From Kribbella jiaozuonensis (GTDB taxonomy: Bacteria > Actinomycetota > Actinomycetes > Propionibacteriales > Kribbellaceae): DNA of 64,000 nt. The stretch spans positions 682,001 to 746,000 of the forward strand of contig NZ_SZPZ01000002.1 of NCBI RefSeq assembly GCF_005233875.1, read 5' to 3'. The notes under the pieces are model-generated. The model had not been told where the DNA came from. It did no database searches and saw only the letters and a program-made list of their open reading frames with translations. This document shows positions 1 to 8,612 of the stretch, in pieces (the first letter of the stretch is position 1; the number at the start of each line of letters is the position of its first letter). Position numbers and translations under genes: made by a program.

Positions 1-200
1 TCCACGCTGGCCCGGACGGACTCCAGACACGGGGCGCTCGCGCCGTGGTCGAAATTCGCGTAGTCGGTGACCCGGCCGTCGGCCAGCGGGACCAGTAGGT
101 CGGAGCCGACGGTGGCGGGGATGCTGCCGGTGCTTCGGTGCGCCACGGTCAGGCGGGGCGTCGTCGTACTGGCAGGCTCGAGGATGGAGAGAATCGACAT
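1..200 (-). CDS. Class V aminotransferase-fold PLP enzyme, cysteine desulfurase-like (N-terminal part)
   Basis: This gene runs off the left edge; only the first 66 codons are present, read on the minus strand from an ATG at 198-200. The visible protein begins MSILSILEP and around residues 46-58 contains YANFDHGASAPCL, which matches the N-terminal strand-and-loop (Y-x-N-x-D-x-x-A-x-x-P) of class V aminotransferases of the SufS/cysteine desulfurase type. The catalytic lysine lies outside the window, so the exact reaction is unknown. A GGGAG ribosome-binding site (208-212) lies directly after a SAM riboswitch, so expression is probably controlled by S-adenosylmethionine at translation initiation. 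A role in sulfur or methionine metabolism is inferred from that control. Confidence 0.72.
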   Translation of the reverse strand, partial: MSILSILEPASTTTPRLTVAHRSTGSIPATVGSDLLVPLADGRVTDYANFDHGASAPCLESVRASV

Positions 201-218
201 GCTGCTGCTCCCAGGAAG

Positions 219-334
219 TCCGCACTTGCCGAGCGGGGTATCCGCACGGCCTGGTCTTCACCCGGGGCACCCCACCGCGGAGGAGGGTTGCCGGCCAGCG
301 AGCCGGGGCTTGTCGCTGACACTCATGACCTGCC
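219..334 (-). promoter_or_regulatory. SAM-IV-type S-adenosylmethionine riboswitch
   Basis: Read on the minus strand, the leader has the conserved SAM-I/IV core in order: GGTCATGAGTG, the CAGCGACAAGCCCCGGCT segment, GCTGGCCGGCAACCCTCC, a CCGCGGTGGGGTGCC arm and GGGTGAAGACCAGG closing P1. The downstream part ends in GGCAAGTGCGGA, as in actinobacterial SAM-IV RNAs, which add a 3' pseudoknot instead of the SAM-I P4. A TACCGT -10 box (339-344, minus strand) places the RNA start near 332. The riboswitch ends about 7 nt before the Shine-Dalgarno of the PLP enzyme gene, which fits translational control. Recognition is by consensus; no covariance model was run. Confidence 0.88.
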
Positions 335-374
335 GAGTACGGTAACGAACCGGCCACGGGCACCGCCAGTGGCT

Positions 375-391
375 ATCTCATTTGATGAGAT
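375..391. repeat. Perfect inverted repeat in the divergent promoter region
   Basis: ATCTCAT-TTG-ATGAGAT is a 17-bp palindrome with a 3-nt centre, lying between the divergent SAM-riboswitch transcript and the DinB-like gene. It is a candidate regulator binding site; no regulator gene is adjacent. Confidence 0.45.
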
Positions 392-424
392 TGACGAACA
401 CATCGCGAGACAACGAGGAAAACG

Positions 425-940
425 ATGACCTGGAGAGCACCCGCCGTCGAGCGACCGGACGGATCGCTGACCGCGCCCGAACGCGAGCTGCTGCAGGGTT
501 ATCTGGACTTCTACCGCACCACGCTGCTGTTCAAGTGCGCCGGACTGACCGCCTCGCAGCTCGCGGAGCGGCCGTCGCCGCCGTCCAACCTCTCGCTGCT
601 CGGGCTGATCCGGCACCTGACCAAGGTCGAGCGGATCTGGTTCCGGATCCACTTCGCGGAGACGCCGGCCGAGCCGCTGTTCGCGCCCGAGCTCGGCAAG
701 GACGCGGACTTCGAGCTGATCGATGCAGACGACGCGCAGGCGGCGTACGAGGGTCTGATCGCGGAGTGGAAGCTCTCCGACGAGGCGGCCGCCGATCACT
801 CGCTGGACGACCGCTTCACGTTCGGCGGGACCGAGTCGACGCTGCGGATGATCTACATCCACCTGATCGGCGAGTACGGCCGGCACTGCGGTCACGCCGA
901 CCTCTTGCGCGAACAGCTCGACGGCACCACGGGCGCGTAA
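425..940 (+). CDS. DinB family protein (DUF664-like)
   Basis: A 171-residue protein with the four-helix DinB/YfiT fold pattern of the DUF664 group. The conserved stretch around residues 55-75 (LLGLIRHLTKVERIWF) carries the first metal-binding histidine, and the C-terminal part (IYIHLIGEYGRHCGHADLLRE, cut here to its features) supplies the H-x3-E-x3-H-x2-H cluster typical of the family. Many such proteins are mycothiol- or other thiol-dependent transferases; the substrate here is unknown. The start is supported by GAGGAAAACG before ATG. It abuts the next gene without a gap, so the two are probably co-transcribed. Confidence 0.82.
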   Translation: MTWRAPAVERPDGSLTAPERELLQGYLDFYRTTLLFKCAGLTASQLAERPSPPSNLSLLGLIRHLTKVERIWFRIHFAETPAEPLFAPELGKDADFELIDADDAQAAYEGLIAEWKLSDEAAADHSLDDRFTFGGTESTLRMIYIHLIGEYGRHCGHADLLREQLDGTTGA

Positions 941-1717
941 ATGCCGTTCACCCTCGCCCACCCCGCGGCGGTCCTCCCGCTGATCCGGCGACCTCTCGTG
1001 GCGTCAGCCCTGGTCGCCGGCGCGGTGGCGCCTGACCTGCTGTACGTCGACCCGATCTACCGGTTCGCCACGCAGTACATCAACGGCAACTTCACGCTGA
1101 CGCTGACACATGAGTTCACGTCGGCGTTGTGGCTCGACCCGCTTCTGGCGCTCCTGCTGCTCGCGGTGTTCAACCTCGTCCTCAAGCGACCCCTCATCGC
1201 GCTTGCTCCGGGACCCCTCGCCGCACGCCTGCCTTCGTCGGAAGCCCCGCGCCTGCCCTGGACGGTGGTTTCGGCCATCCTCGGCGCGGTCACTCACGTC
1301 GTCTGGGACTCCTTCACCCACGGGGACGGCTACTTCGTCCGCCACTTCCCAGGCGTCTTTCGCGCTGCCGTGACGCCGGCGTGGGACGTCAACCGCATCC
1401 TGCAGTACGCCAGCACGCTCGGCGGCTGCCTGGTCCTGGCGATCTGGCTCTACCGCTGGTACCGCCGTACGCCGCCGTCGGTCACTCCCCGTGACCTGGT
1501 CGCGCCCTGGGCGAGGTACGTCGTGCTTGTCGCCGGACTGCTGCTCGCGTTCGCCGGCGCGGTCGTCGAAGTCGGCCGGGCAGACGGCGCCCTGAGCGGG
1601 GAAACGGCGGTGCGGCTGGCCCTCTCCGGCCTGGTGTCGGGCGCTCTCGCCGCGCTGACCTGCTACGTCGTCGTCTGGCAACTGCTCCGCTTGCGGAGAC
1701 GCGTGGTCACGCTGTGA
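941..1717 (+). CDS. DUF4184 family membrane protein
   Basis: A 258-residue multi-pass membrane protein that begins at the base after the DinB stop codon. The N-terminus (MPFTLAHPAAVLP, then VAPDLLYV) is the signature of DUF4184, with HP and PD residues that resemble the metal-site motifs of membrane-bound hydrolases. A second conserved element, GAVTHVVWDSFTHGDG, sits near residues 112-127. Hydrophobic segments follow at roughly 55-75, 165-180, 195-215 and 225-250. The function of the family is not established. Confidence 0.8.
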   Translation: MPFTLAHPAAVLPLIRRPLVASALVAGAVAPDLLYVDPIYRFATQYINGNFTLTLTHEFTSALWLDPLLALLLLAVFNLVLKRPLIALAPGPLAARLPSSEAPRLPWTVVSAILGAVTHVVWDSFTHGDGYFVRHFPGVFRAAVTPAWDVNRILQYASTLGGCLVLAIWLYRWYRRTPPSVTPRDLVAPWARYVVLVAGLLLAFAGAVVEVGRADGALSGETAVRLALSGLVSGALAALTCYVVVWQLLRLRRRVVTL

Positions 1718-1777
1718 CGCTACGGATGGGGCAGCGTGATCGGCGTGTGACACATGGGACTCAAGGGGTTATCGGGG

Positions 1778-1783
1778 TAGCCT
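1778..1783 (+). promoter_or_regulatory. -10 box TAGCCT, leaderless ftsK promoter
   Basis: TAGCCT ends 7 nt before the ftsK ATG, so transcription would begin at the start codon. No Shine-Dalgarno is present, which agrees. Confidence 0.55.
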
Positions 1784-1790
1784 GATCAGT

Positions 1791-4409
1791 ATGGCGACCC
1801 GCACGTCTTCCCCGGCGCGGGCGCAGAAGTCGGCAGCCAAACGGCCGAGCACGGCTCGTTCGGCTGCTGGTGGACGCTCCCGTCCGTCCGGCGCCCAGAA
1901 GCGTGGGCAGAGCACGAAGCGCGGTGGATCATCCGCTGCGCGGACCAGCACGCCCAATAACAGCGGACCGGGCCCGTTCGCGGCCGCCATGCTCGCTCTG
2001 TGTCGCGGGGTGGTGAAGGTCTGGATCGGCATCGCCCATCTGCTCGGCAGCATGGTGCGGGGGATCGGCCACAGCGCCCGCGACCTCGAGCCGGAGCATC
2101 GCCGTGACGGCGCCGGCCTGTTCCTGATCGGTCTGGCGGTCGTCGTGGCCGCCGCAATCTGGTGGGACCTCCCGGGCGCGGTCGGCAACGGCGTACGCAC
2201 GGTTGTCGGCGGCAGCATCGGCATGCTCGGCTGGGCGCTGCCCTTGATGCTGCTGCTCATCGCCATCCGCACCCTGCGGCACCCGGACCACAACGGCCCG
2301 GCGGGTCGTCAGGTGATCGGCTGGACCGCGGTCTGCCTCGGCGTACTCGGCCTGATCCACATCGCCAACGGTCTGCCCCGGCCGAGCAACCCGGCCGACG
2401 GCCCGTTGCGTGACGCCGGCGGCGCGATCGGGTACTTCATCTCGTCGTTCCTGTCGGACCTGCTCACGCAGTACGTCGCTGCGCCGCTCCTGGTCCTGCT
2501 CTCGATCTTCGGCGCGCTGGTCATCACCGGTACGCCGGTGTACGCGATCCCGCTGCGGTTCCGCGCGGCCTTCGACGTACTGATGGGACGTACGGCGCTG
2601 CCCGAGGACGCTCCGTCCGTGGTGGCCGCGCCGACCGACGACACCGTCCGGCTGACGCGCAAGCAGCGCCGGGCGAAGGCGGCAGAGCTCGAAGAGGATG
2701 GCGAGCCGACGGTCAAGCCGTACGACTCGCCGGTGCTCGAGGGCCGCGAGATCTCCAAGCGCGGGCGCAAGTCGAAGGCCCCTGCGACGGAGGAGGACGC
2801 GTACGACGTCGACGCTTCTGACGTCAGCGCCGAGCCGGCCTTCGAGGCGGCCGCTGTGCCGAGCAAGCCGTCGGCGCCGCCGCCTGAGCCGCCGCCGCAC
2901 ACGCCGCTGCCGCAGCGCGTCGAGCAGCTGAGCCTGTCCGGCGACATCACGTACACGCTGCCGGACGGGCAGATGCTCAAGCCCGGCTCGGTGCACAAGG
3001 CCCGGACCAAGGCGTCCGACCAGGTCGTCGACCGGCTGACCGAGGTGTTCGAGCAGTTCGGCATCGACGCCCAGGTCACCGGCTACACCCGCGGTCCGAC
3101 AGTCACGCGGTACGAGGTCGAGCTCGGTTCGGCGGTGAAGGTCGAGAAGGTCACCGCGCTGTCGAAGAACATCGCCTACGCGGTGGCATCGGCCGACGTA
3201 CGCATCCTGTCGCCGATCCCGGGCAAGTCCGCGATCGGTATCGAGATCCCGAACGTCGACAAGGAGATCGTCAGCCTCGGCGACGTGATCCGCTCGGCGA
3301 CCGCCCGCAACGATCACCACCCGATGGTGGCCGGCCTCGGCAAGGACGTCGAAGGCGGCTTCGTCGTCGCGAACATGGCGAAGATGCCGCACCTCCTGGT
3401 CGCGGGTGCGACCGGCTCGGGTAAGTCGTCGTTCGTCAACTCGCTGATCACGTCGGTCTTGATGCGCGCGACGCCCGACGAAGTACGGATGATCCTGGTC
3501 GACCCGAAGCGGGTCGAGCTGAACAACTACGAGGGCATCCCGCACCTGATCACGCCGATCATCACCAACGCCAAGAAGGCGGCCGAGGCGCTGCAGTGGG
3601 TCGTCCGCGAGATGGACATGCGGTACGACGACCTCGCGGCGTTCGGCTTCCGGCACGTCGACGACTTCAACAAGGCCGTCCGCGGCGGCAAGGTCAAGCC
3701 GCCGCCAGGGTCCGAGCGGGTGCTCACGCCGTACCCGTATCTGCTGGTGATCGTCGACGAGCTCGCCGACCTGATGATGGTCGCGCCGCGAGACGTCGAG
3801 GACTCGATCGTCCGGATCACCCAGCTGGCGCGCGCGGCCGGTATCCACCTCGTGCTTGCGACGCAGCGGCCGTCGGTGGATGTCGTCACCGGTCTGATCA
3901 AGGCGAACGTGCCGTCGCGGCTGGCGTTCGCGACCTCGTCGCTGGCCGACAGCCGCGTCATCCTGGACCAGCCGGGTGCGGAGAAGCTGGTTGGTCAGGG
4001 TGACGGTCTGTTCCTGCCGATGGGTGCGAGCAAGCCGATGCGTATCCAGGGCGCGTGGGTCACGGAGTCCGAGATCCGCGGCGTGGTCGAGCACTGCAAG
4101 ACGCAACTCGAGCCGACGTACCGCGAGGACGTCACGGTCGCGGCCGGTCCGAGCAAGGACCTCGACGACGAGATCGGCGACGATCTCGACCTGGTGGTGC
4201 AGGCCGCCGAGCTGATCGTTTCCACCCAGTTCGGCTCGACGTCGATGTTGCAGCGTAAGCTCCGCGTCGGTTTCGCCAAGGCCGGCCGGCTGATGGACAT
4301 CCTGGAGAGCCGCGGCGTCGTCGGTCCCAGTGAAGGTTCGAAGGCCAGGGACGTCCTGGTCAAGCCTGACGACCTAGAGGACTTCATCACCACCCTCCGA
4401 GGAGAGTGA
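1791..4409 (+). CDS. ftsK: DNA translocase FtsK/SpoIIIE
   Basis: An 872-residue septal DNA pump that moves chromosome ends through the closing division septum. A basic, Ser/Ala-rich N-terminal tail (about 1-60) is followed by membrane segments between about residues 105 and 265, and an acidic/proline-rich linker (about 280-385). The motor domain has Walker A GATGSGKS near residue 540 and a Walker B-like LLVIVDELADLM near 650, with the conserved ATQRPSVDVVTGLIK segment. The C-terminal winged-helix gamma domain (about 800-872; STSMLQRKLRVGFAKAGRLM) reads KOPS-type DNA sites. Length and order are normal for actinobacteria. The start has no Shine-Dalgarno but a -10 box at 1778-1783. Confidence 0.97.
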   Translation: MATRTSSPARAQKSAAKRPSTARSAAGGRSRPSGAQKRGQSTKRGGSSAARTSTPNNSGPGPFAAAMLALCRGVVKVWIGIAHLLGSMVRGIGHSARDLEPEHRRDGAGLFLIGLAVVVAAAIWWDLPGAVGNGVRTVVGGSIGMLGWALPLMLLLIAIRTLRHPDHNGPAGRQVIGWTAVCLGVLGLIHIANGLPRPSNPADGPLRDAGGAIGYFISSFLSDLLTQYVAAPLLVLLSIFGALVITGTPVYAIPLRFRAAFDVLMGRTALPEDAPSVVAAPTDDTVRLTRKQRRAKAAELEEDGEPTVKPYDSPVLEGREISKRGRKSKAPATEEDAYDVDASDVSAEPAFEAAAVPSKPSAPPPEPPPHTPLPQRVEQLSLSGDITYTLPDGQMLKPGSVHKARTKASDQVVDRLTEVFEQFGIDAQVTGYTRGPTVTRYEVELGSAVKVEKVTALSKNIAYAVASADVRILSPIPGKSAIGIEIPNVDKEIVSLGDVIRSATARNDHHPMVAGLGKDVEGGFVVANMAKMPHLLVAGATGSGKSSFVNSLITSVLMRATPDEVRMILVDPKRVELNNYEGIPHLITPIITNAKKAAEALQWVVREMDMRYDDLAAFGFRHVDDFNKAVRGGKVKPPPGSERVLTPYPYLLVIVDELADLMMVAPRDVEDSIVRITQLARAAGIHLVLATQRPSVDVVTGLIKANVPSRLAFATSSLADSRVILDQPGAEKLVGQGDGLFLPMGASKPMRIQGAWVTESEIRGVVEHCKTQLEPTYREDVTVAAGPSKDLDDEIGDDLDLVVQAAELIVSTQFGSTSMLQRKLRVGFAKAGRLMDILESRGVVGPSEGSKARDVLVKPDDLEDFITTLRGE

Positions 4410-4413
4410 CAGC

Positions 4414-4980
4414 GTGACCGCCGCGAGCGCACTGCCCAGGCAGGATCGATTCGACGTCGACCCCAAGCCCGTGCCGTTCACCGTCCGCGCCTCCCAGAAG
4501 GTGCACGGCGGACTGGCCGTCGGCGCCGCACTGGTCGCGCTCGGCTTCGCCGCGTCGGCGTCCACGAGTCCGACCGGGATCCTGCGCTGGATCGCCGCGG
4601 CGGGCTTCGCCGTACTTGCTGTGGTGTGCGCCCGCGCGCTGACGGTGGGGGAGATGCTCGTCGCCGACGACGTCGGCATCCGGCTGCGGATCGGCAACGA
4701 ATGGATCGGCACCCGGTGGGAAGACATTGAAGAGGTGACGGTGCTGCAGCGCCGGCATCCGCTCGACGACGGGCGGATCGCCGTACATCTGCAGGATCCT
4801 GGGCCGATCCTCGGTGCGATGCCGAGTTCGTCCCGCAAGACAACTGATGCCAACCGTCGACTGACGGGATCCTCACTCGCGATACCGTTCGGGTTGACGG
4901 CACGGCCGTCGAACGGGGCAGTGGTGCAGGCGTTGCACATGCTCGCGGATGCCAGATGTCCGGTCAGGGAACAACTCTGA
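4414..4980 (+). CDS. Small membrane protein with a PH-like domain, unknown function
   Basis: A 188-residue protein starting at GTG, 4 nt after the ftsK stop; its Shine-Dalgarno GGAGAG overlaps the end of ftsK, so the two genes are coupled. Two hydrophobic helices (about residues 33-50 and 55-75) form a hairpin. The following soluble part (about 80-180) has the short beta-strand pattern of bacterial PH-like domains (VADDVGIRLRIGNEWIGTRW). Many actinobacteria carry a similar two-TM/PH gene next to cell-envelope genes. No specific function can be assigned. Confidence 0.7.
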   Translation: MTAASALPRQDRFDVDPKPVPFTVRASQKVHGGLAVGAALVALGFAASASTSPTGILRWIAAAGFAVLAVVCARALTVGEMLVADDVGIRLRIGNEWIGTRWEDIEEVTVLQRRHPLDDGRIAVHLQDPGPILGAMPSSSRKTTDANRRLTGSSLAIPFGLTARPSNGAVVQALHMLADARCPVREQL

Positions 4981-5089
4981 CTCGTGCGTGACCCCGTCGT
5001 ACCAAGGCCGTTGACTTGATGTCTGCGGTCCGGCGAGTGACGTCGGCGGTCCGCACAGATGGTCGGACGAACGAGAGGATGGTGGGGAA

Positions 5090-5854
5090 GTGAGCATCGG
5101 CAGCGATCTCACGGCGGCCCGCGAGCGGGCCGACATGACGATCGAGCAGCTGAGCGCTGCGACCCGGATCAGAACCGGGCTGCTGATCGCCATGGAGGCC
5201 GACGATTTCTCCCGCTGCGGCGGGAACTTCTACGCCCGTGGGCACATCCGATCCATTGCTCGCGTGGTCAAGGCCGATCCCGCTCCGCTGATCGCTGCGT
5301 TCGACGCCGAGCACGCGGTCGAGGATGAGAAGGCCCGTCGCGAGGAACGCGCCGCGGCCAAGGGCCCGACGCTCCGCCCGGCCCGCCCGCGCTGGGCGAT
5401 CGTGGTCGGCGCGATCCTGGTCATCCTGATGGGCTGGGGGATGGTCCGGCTGTTCACGTTGCCCAGCGACATCGAGGCGAACGCGTCGAAGACCGCGGTC
5501 ACTACGGCGACCGTCACGACGCCGACCCCCAAGGCGCCGGTGACGCCGACCGTCCGGCCCACCCAGAAGCCGACGACCGCCAAGCCGCCGGTGCTGATGA
5601 CCGCGCTGACGCTGACGGCGAAGAACGACGGCACGTACCTGACGGTCCGCGACAAGAAGAACCGCCGCCTGTTCCAGGGGCGTCTCAGTCCCGGTATCGC
5701 GCAGTCGGTGACCAGTTCCGGCGACATCCGCGTGACCGTCGGCAATCCCGGCAACCTCATCGTCACGCTGAACGGCAAGCGGGTCCCGACGAAGCTCTAC
5801 AAGTTCACCGCCCACCCGAACGGGACTCTCAGCAAGACCGCCGGCAGCTCCTGA
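5090..5854 (+). CDS. RodZ-like HTH/DUF4115 membrane protein
   Basis: A 254-residue bitopic protein. An N-terminal Cro/CI-type helix-turn-helix (about residues 1-70, including TIEQLSAATRIRTGLLIAME) is cytoplasmic. One membrane helix lies near 100-122, then a Thr/Pro/Lys-rich linker and a C-terminal DUF4115 beta domain (about 165-254) face outward. This architecture is that of RodZ, which links MreB-type scaffolds to the wall machinery; in actinobacteria it sits between ftsK and rimO, as here. The start GTG follows GGTGGGG. Whether it works through MreB here cannot be told. Confidence 0.82.
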   Translation: MSIGSDLTAARERADMTIEQLSAATRIRTGLLIAMEADDFSRCGGNFYARGHIRSIARVVKADPAPLIAAFDAEHAVEDEKARREERAAAKGPTLRPARPRWAIVVGAILVILMGWGMVRLFTLPSDIEANASKTAVTTATVTTPTPKAPVTPTVRPTQKPTTAKPPVLMTALTLTAKNDGTYLTVRDKKNRRLFQGRLSPGIAQSVTSSGDIRVTVGNPGNLIVTLNGKRVPTKLYKFTAHPNGTLSKTAGSS

Positions 5855-5917
5855 TCGTGCTGTGAGATGCGCTGCTGAGTTAGGCCGGGGAGTGCACGGC
5901 GAGTCATACTCATGGTG

Positions 5918-7708
5918 ATGAATACGCAACCCACCACCGTCGCCCTGGTCACGCTGGGCTGTGCCCGCAACGATGTCGACTCCGAGGAACTGGCCGGCCG
6001 GCTCGAGGCCGGCGGCTTCCGATTGGTCGACGACGCCGCTGAGGCGGACACGGTGGTGGTCAACACCTGCGGATTCGTCGAGGCCGCGAAGAAGGACTCC
6101 GTCGACACCCTGCTGGCCGCCGCCGACTACAAGGACTCCGGCCGCACGCAGGCCGTCGTAGCAGTCGGCTGCCTCGCCGAACGGTACGGCGACCAGCTCG
6201 CCGAGGCTCTCCCGGAGACCGACGCGGTGCTGAGCTTCGACGACTACACCGACATCTCGGACCGGCTCCGCTCCATCCTCGCCGGCAACAAACACCAGCC
6301 CCACGTGCCGCGCGACCGCCGCAAACTCCTCCCACTCGCCCCCGCCGACCGCCACTCCACCCCAGGAGTAGCCGTCCCGGGCCACGGCGACCAGCCGAGC
6401 ACCGCGCACGAGCCCACGACCGCCGACCAGCCGACTGCTGATGGGCGCGCGGCTGTCGTCGGTTCACACATCCCCGAGCAGCTTCGGCCCAAGGACGCCT
6501 CCGCGCTTGCGGGTTCCGGTGAGCCCGGCGACGGTCTCAAGGGACGGTTCGTCACCGGTGCGCCGGAAGAGCTGAAGATCGACGCCCCCGACCTCGCGGC
6601 CGCACCGGCCAGCGGTCCCCGCGTGATGCGTCGACGCCTCGACGGCGGCCCGATGGCGCCGTTGAAGCTCGCCTCCGGCTGCGACCGCCGTTGTGCGTTC
6701 TGCGCGATCCCGATGTTCCGCGGCGCCTTCATGTCCCGCCGCCCCGCCGAGGTACTCCGCGAGGCCGAATGGCTGGCGGAGAACGGCGTACGCGAGCTCT
6801 TCCTCGTCTCCGAGAACTCCACCTCGTACGGCAAGGACCTCGGCGACCTCCGCCTGCTCGAGACCCTCGTCGGCGAGATCGCCCAGGTCCCCGGCATCAT
6901 CCGCGTCCGTGTGTCGTACCTGCAGCCCGCCGAGATGCGCCCGACGCTGATCAGCGCGATGACCTCCACCCCGGGCGTCGTCCCGTACTTCGACCTCTCC
7001 TTCCAGCACGCCTCCGGCCCGCTCCTGCGCCGGATGCGCCGCTTCGGCGACTCCGAGCGCTTCCTCGAACTGATCGCCCAGGTCCGCGCCACCGCCCCGA
7101 CCGCCGGCATCCGCAGCAACGTCATCGTCGGCTTCCCGGGCGAGACCGAGCAAGACGTCGACATCCTCTGCGACTTCCTGTCCCGCGCCGGCCTCGACGC
7201 GATCGGCGTCTTCGGCTACTCCGACGAGGACGGCACCGAAGCCGAAACCTACGACGGCAAACTCGACGAAGACACCATCGCCACCCGCCTCGACCGAGTA
7301 ACCCGCCTGGCCGAAGACCTAACCTCCGCCCGAGCCGAATCCCGCATCGGCGAACTCCTCGAAGTCCTCCTCGAATCCACAGACGACCTGGACGCCGATG
7401 AGCTGGACGCCGATGAGCTGGACGCCGACGTGGACGGGGTGCAAGTGGACGACGGCGTCGCGTTGGACGGGGCTGGGCTGGACGCTCCTGTACCGGCTGC
7501 CGCCGGGCGGACCGGTGAGGGGCGGGCTGCGCATCAGGGGCCTGAGGTGGATGGGTCGACGACGGTGACCGGGCTGCCGGACGGGGTGCGGGTCGGCGAT
7601 CTGGTGTCTGCGAAGGTGGTGGCGAGCGACGGTGTCGACCTGATCGCCGAGTTTGCCGCGCTCGTGAGCACCCCGGACAGCCGTCCGGCAGCTAATCTGA
7701 CCGCGTGA
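5918..7708 (+). CDS. rimO: Ribosomal protein S12 methylthiotransferase RimO (with two insertions)
   Basis: A radical-SAM enzyme that methylthiolates the conserved aspartate of S12. The N-terminal UPF0004 domain (about 1-120; [15 protein letters not shown]) binds the auxiliary cluster; the radical-SAM motif C-x3-C-x2-C appears as CDRRCAFC near residue 255; the C-terminal TRAM domain binds RNA. At 596 residues it is about 100 longer than typical actinobacterial RimO. One extra low-complexity stretch lies between the first two domains (about 140-215) and a second, acidic one (DADEL repeated) splits the TRAM domain near 488-525. ATG codons occur at 5912 and 5918. The second is chosen because CATACT (5905-5910) lies exactly 7 nt upstream, as in leaderless genes here. 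Confidence 0.95.
   Translation: MNTQPTTVALVTLGCARNDVDSEELAGRLEAGGFRLVDDAAEADTVVVNTCGFVEAAKKDSVDTLLAAADYKDSGRTQAVVAVGCLAERYGDQLAEALPETDAVLSFDDYTDISDRLRSILAGNKHQPHVPRDRRKLLPLAPADRHSTPGVAVPGHGDQPSTAHEPTTADQPTADGRAAVVGSHIPEQLRPKDASALAGSGEPGDGLKGRFVTGAPEELKIDAPDLAAAPASGPRVMRRRLDGGPMAPLKLASGCDRRCAFCAIPMFRGAFMSRRPAEVLREAEWLAENGVRELFLVSENSTSYGKDLGDLRLLETLVGEIAQVPGIIRVRVSYLQPAEMRPTLISAMTSTPGVVPYFDLSFQHASGPLLRRMRRFGDSERFLELIAQVRATAPTAGIRSNVIVGFPGETEQDVDILCDFLSRAGLDAIGVFGYSDEDGTEAETYDGKLDEDTIATRLDRVTRLAEDLTSARAESRIGELLEVLLESTDDLDADELDADELDADVDGVQVDDGVALDGAGLDAPVPAAAGRTGEGRAAHQGPEVDGSTTVTGLPDGVRVGDLVSAKVVASDGVDLIAEFAALVSTPDSRPAANLTA
7384..7433 (+). repeat. Short tandem repeat inside the rimO TRAM domain
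   Basis: The unit GACGCCGATGAGCTG (15 bp) occurs twice in tandem and begins a third time, encoding D-A-D-E-L repeats. It marks the acidic insertion in RimO. Confidence 0.75.
7693..7698 (+). promoter_or_regulatory. -10 box TAATCT, internal leaderless pgsA promoter
   Basis: TAATCT lies inside the 3' end of rimO, 6 nt before the pgsA GTG. It may give pgsA expression independent of rimO. Confidence 0.5.
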
Positions 7709-8328
7709 CCAACCCGCCAACGAACCCGGCGCCGCGCGCCGCGGGCGGCCATCTCCACGCGCCCAGCGCCTGGAACGTGCCGAACGCGCTCACGGTCCTG
7801 CGGCTGGTCCTGGTACCGCTGTTCGTCTGGCTCCTGCTCCGCGAAGGCGGTCACACCGACAGTAACCGCCTGCTCGCGACCGCCGCGTTCGTGGTCGCGA
7901 TCGTCACCGACCGCTTCGACGGCGACATCGCCCGCCGCTGGAACCTGGTCACGAACTTCGGCAAGATCGCCGACCCCATCGCCGACAAAGCCCTCACCGG
8001 AGCCGCCTTTCTCGGCCTCTCCTACCTGGGCGAACTCCCGTGGTGGGTCACGATCGTCGTGATGGTCCGCGAATGGGGCGTCACCGCCCTCCGCTTCTGG
8101 GTAATCCGCCACGGCGTCATGCCCGCCAGCCGAGGCGGCAAACTCAAAACCGTCCTCCAGGCGATCGCCCTGGGCCTCTACCTGCTCCCGTGGCAGGACC
8201 TCAAAATCCTCCACTGGACCGCCATCACCATCATGGCCGCCGCCGTAATAGTCACCATCATCACCGGCCTCGACTACGTAGGCCGAGCCCTCCGCCTCCG
8301 CGCCGCCGCCAAACGCCCCCTCCCATAA
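7705..8328 (+). CDS. pgsA: CDP-diacylglycerol-glycerol-3-phosphate 3-phosphatidyltransferase
   Basis: A 207-residue integral membrane CDP-alcohol phosphatidyltransferase, which makes phosphatidylglycerolphosphate from CDP-diacylglycerol and glycerol-3-phosphate. The family signature D-G-x2-A-R-x8-G-x3-D-x3-D is complete around residues 72-95 (FDGDIARRW ... [11 protein letters not shown]). Several hydrophobic helices follow to the C-terminus. The GTG start overlaps the rimO stop (GTGA). The position after rimO is standard for actinobacterial pgsA. The last third is strikingly C-rich at third codon positions and runs into C-rich intergenic DNA. Confidence 0.93.
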   Translation: MTNPPTNPAPRAAGGHLHAPSAWNVPNALTVLRLVLVPLFVWLLLREGGHTDSNRLLATAAFVVAIVTDRFDGDIARRWNLVTNFGKIADPIADKALTGAAFLGLSYLGELPWWVTIVVMVREWGVTALRFWVIRHGVMPASRGGKLKTVLQAIALGLYLLPWQDLKILHWTAITIMAAAVIVTIITGLDYVGRALRLRAAAKRPLP

Positions 8329-8385
8329 CCCCCACGCACCACCCGCGCAGCCCACCCCCAACCACCAACCGGCCACCACCTCACC

Positions 8386-8592
8386 GATCGCTCCGTACGC
8401 CGCATCCCGCTCCCGACGGTTCCGTACGCCGCGTCACGCGCCGGATGGTTCCGTACGCCGCGTGACGTGCCGGATGGTTCCGTACGCCGCGTGACGTGCC
8501 GGATGGTTCCGTACGCCGCGTGACGTGCCGGATGGTTCCGCACGCTGCACCGCGTGCCCGACGGTTCCGTACATCGGGTCGCGTGGCCGGTC
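8386..8592. repeat. 29-bp tandem repeat array, about seven units
   Basis: Copies of GGTTCCGTACG... start at 8389 (degenerate), 8418, 8447, 8476, 8505, 8534 and 8563, an exact 29-bp period. The three central units (from 8447, 8476, 8505) are nearly identical; the outer ones decay. The unit contains TTCCGTACGCCGCGTGACG and ends GTGCCGGAT. There are no spacers. The array fills most of the 284-bp gap between pgsA and the DUF2332 gene. The remaining 8329-8385 is C-rich with no recognisable feature. Confidence 0.92.
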
Positions 8593-8599
8593 GGATGAC

Positions 8600-8605
8600 T
8601 AGACT
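8600..8605 (+). promoter_or_regulatory. -10 box TAGACT, leaderless promoter
   Basis: TAGACT ends 7 nt before GTG 8613 and just after the repeat array. It decides the start chosen for the DUF2332 gene. Confidence 0.5.
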
Positions 8606-8612
8606 CCCTGAG

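Noticed and set aside
8386-8592. CRISPR array
   Set aside because: The 29-bp units are directly adjacent with no spacers, and no cas gene is near.
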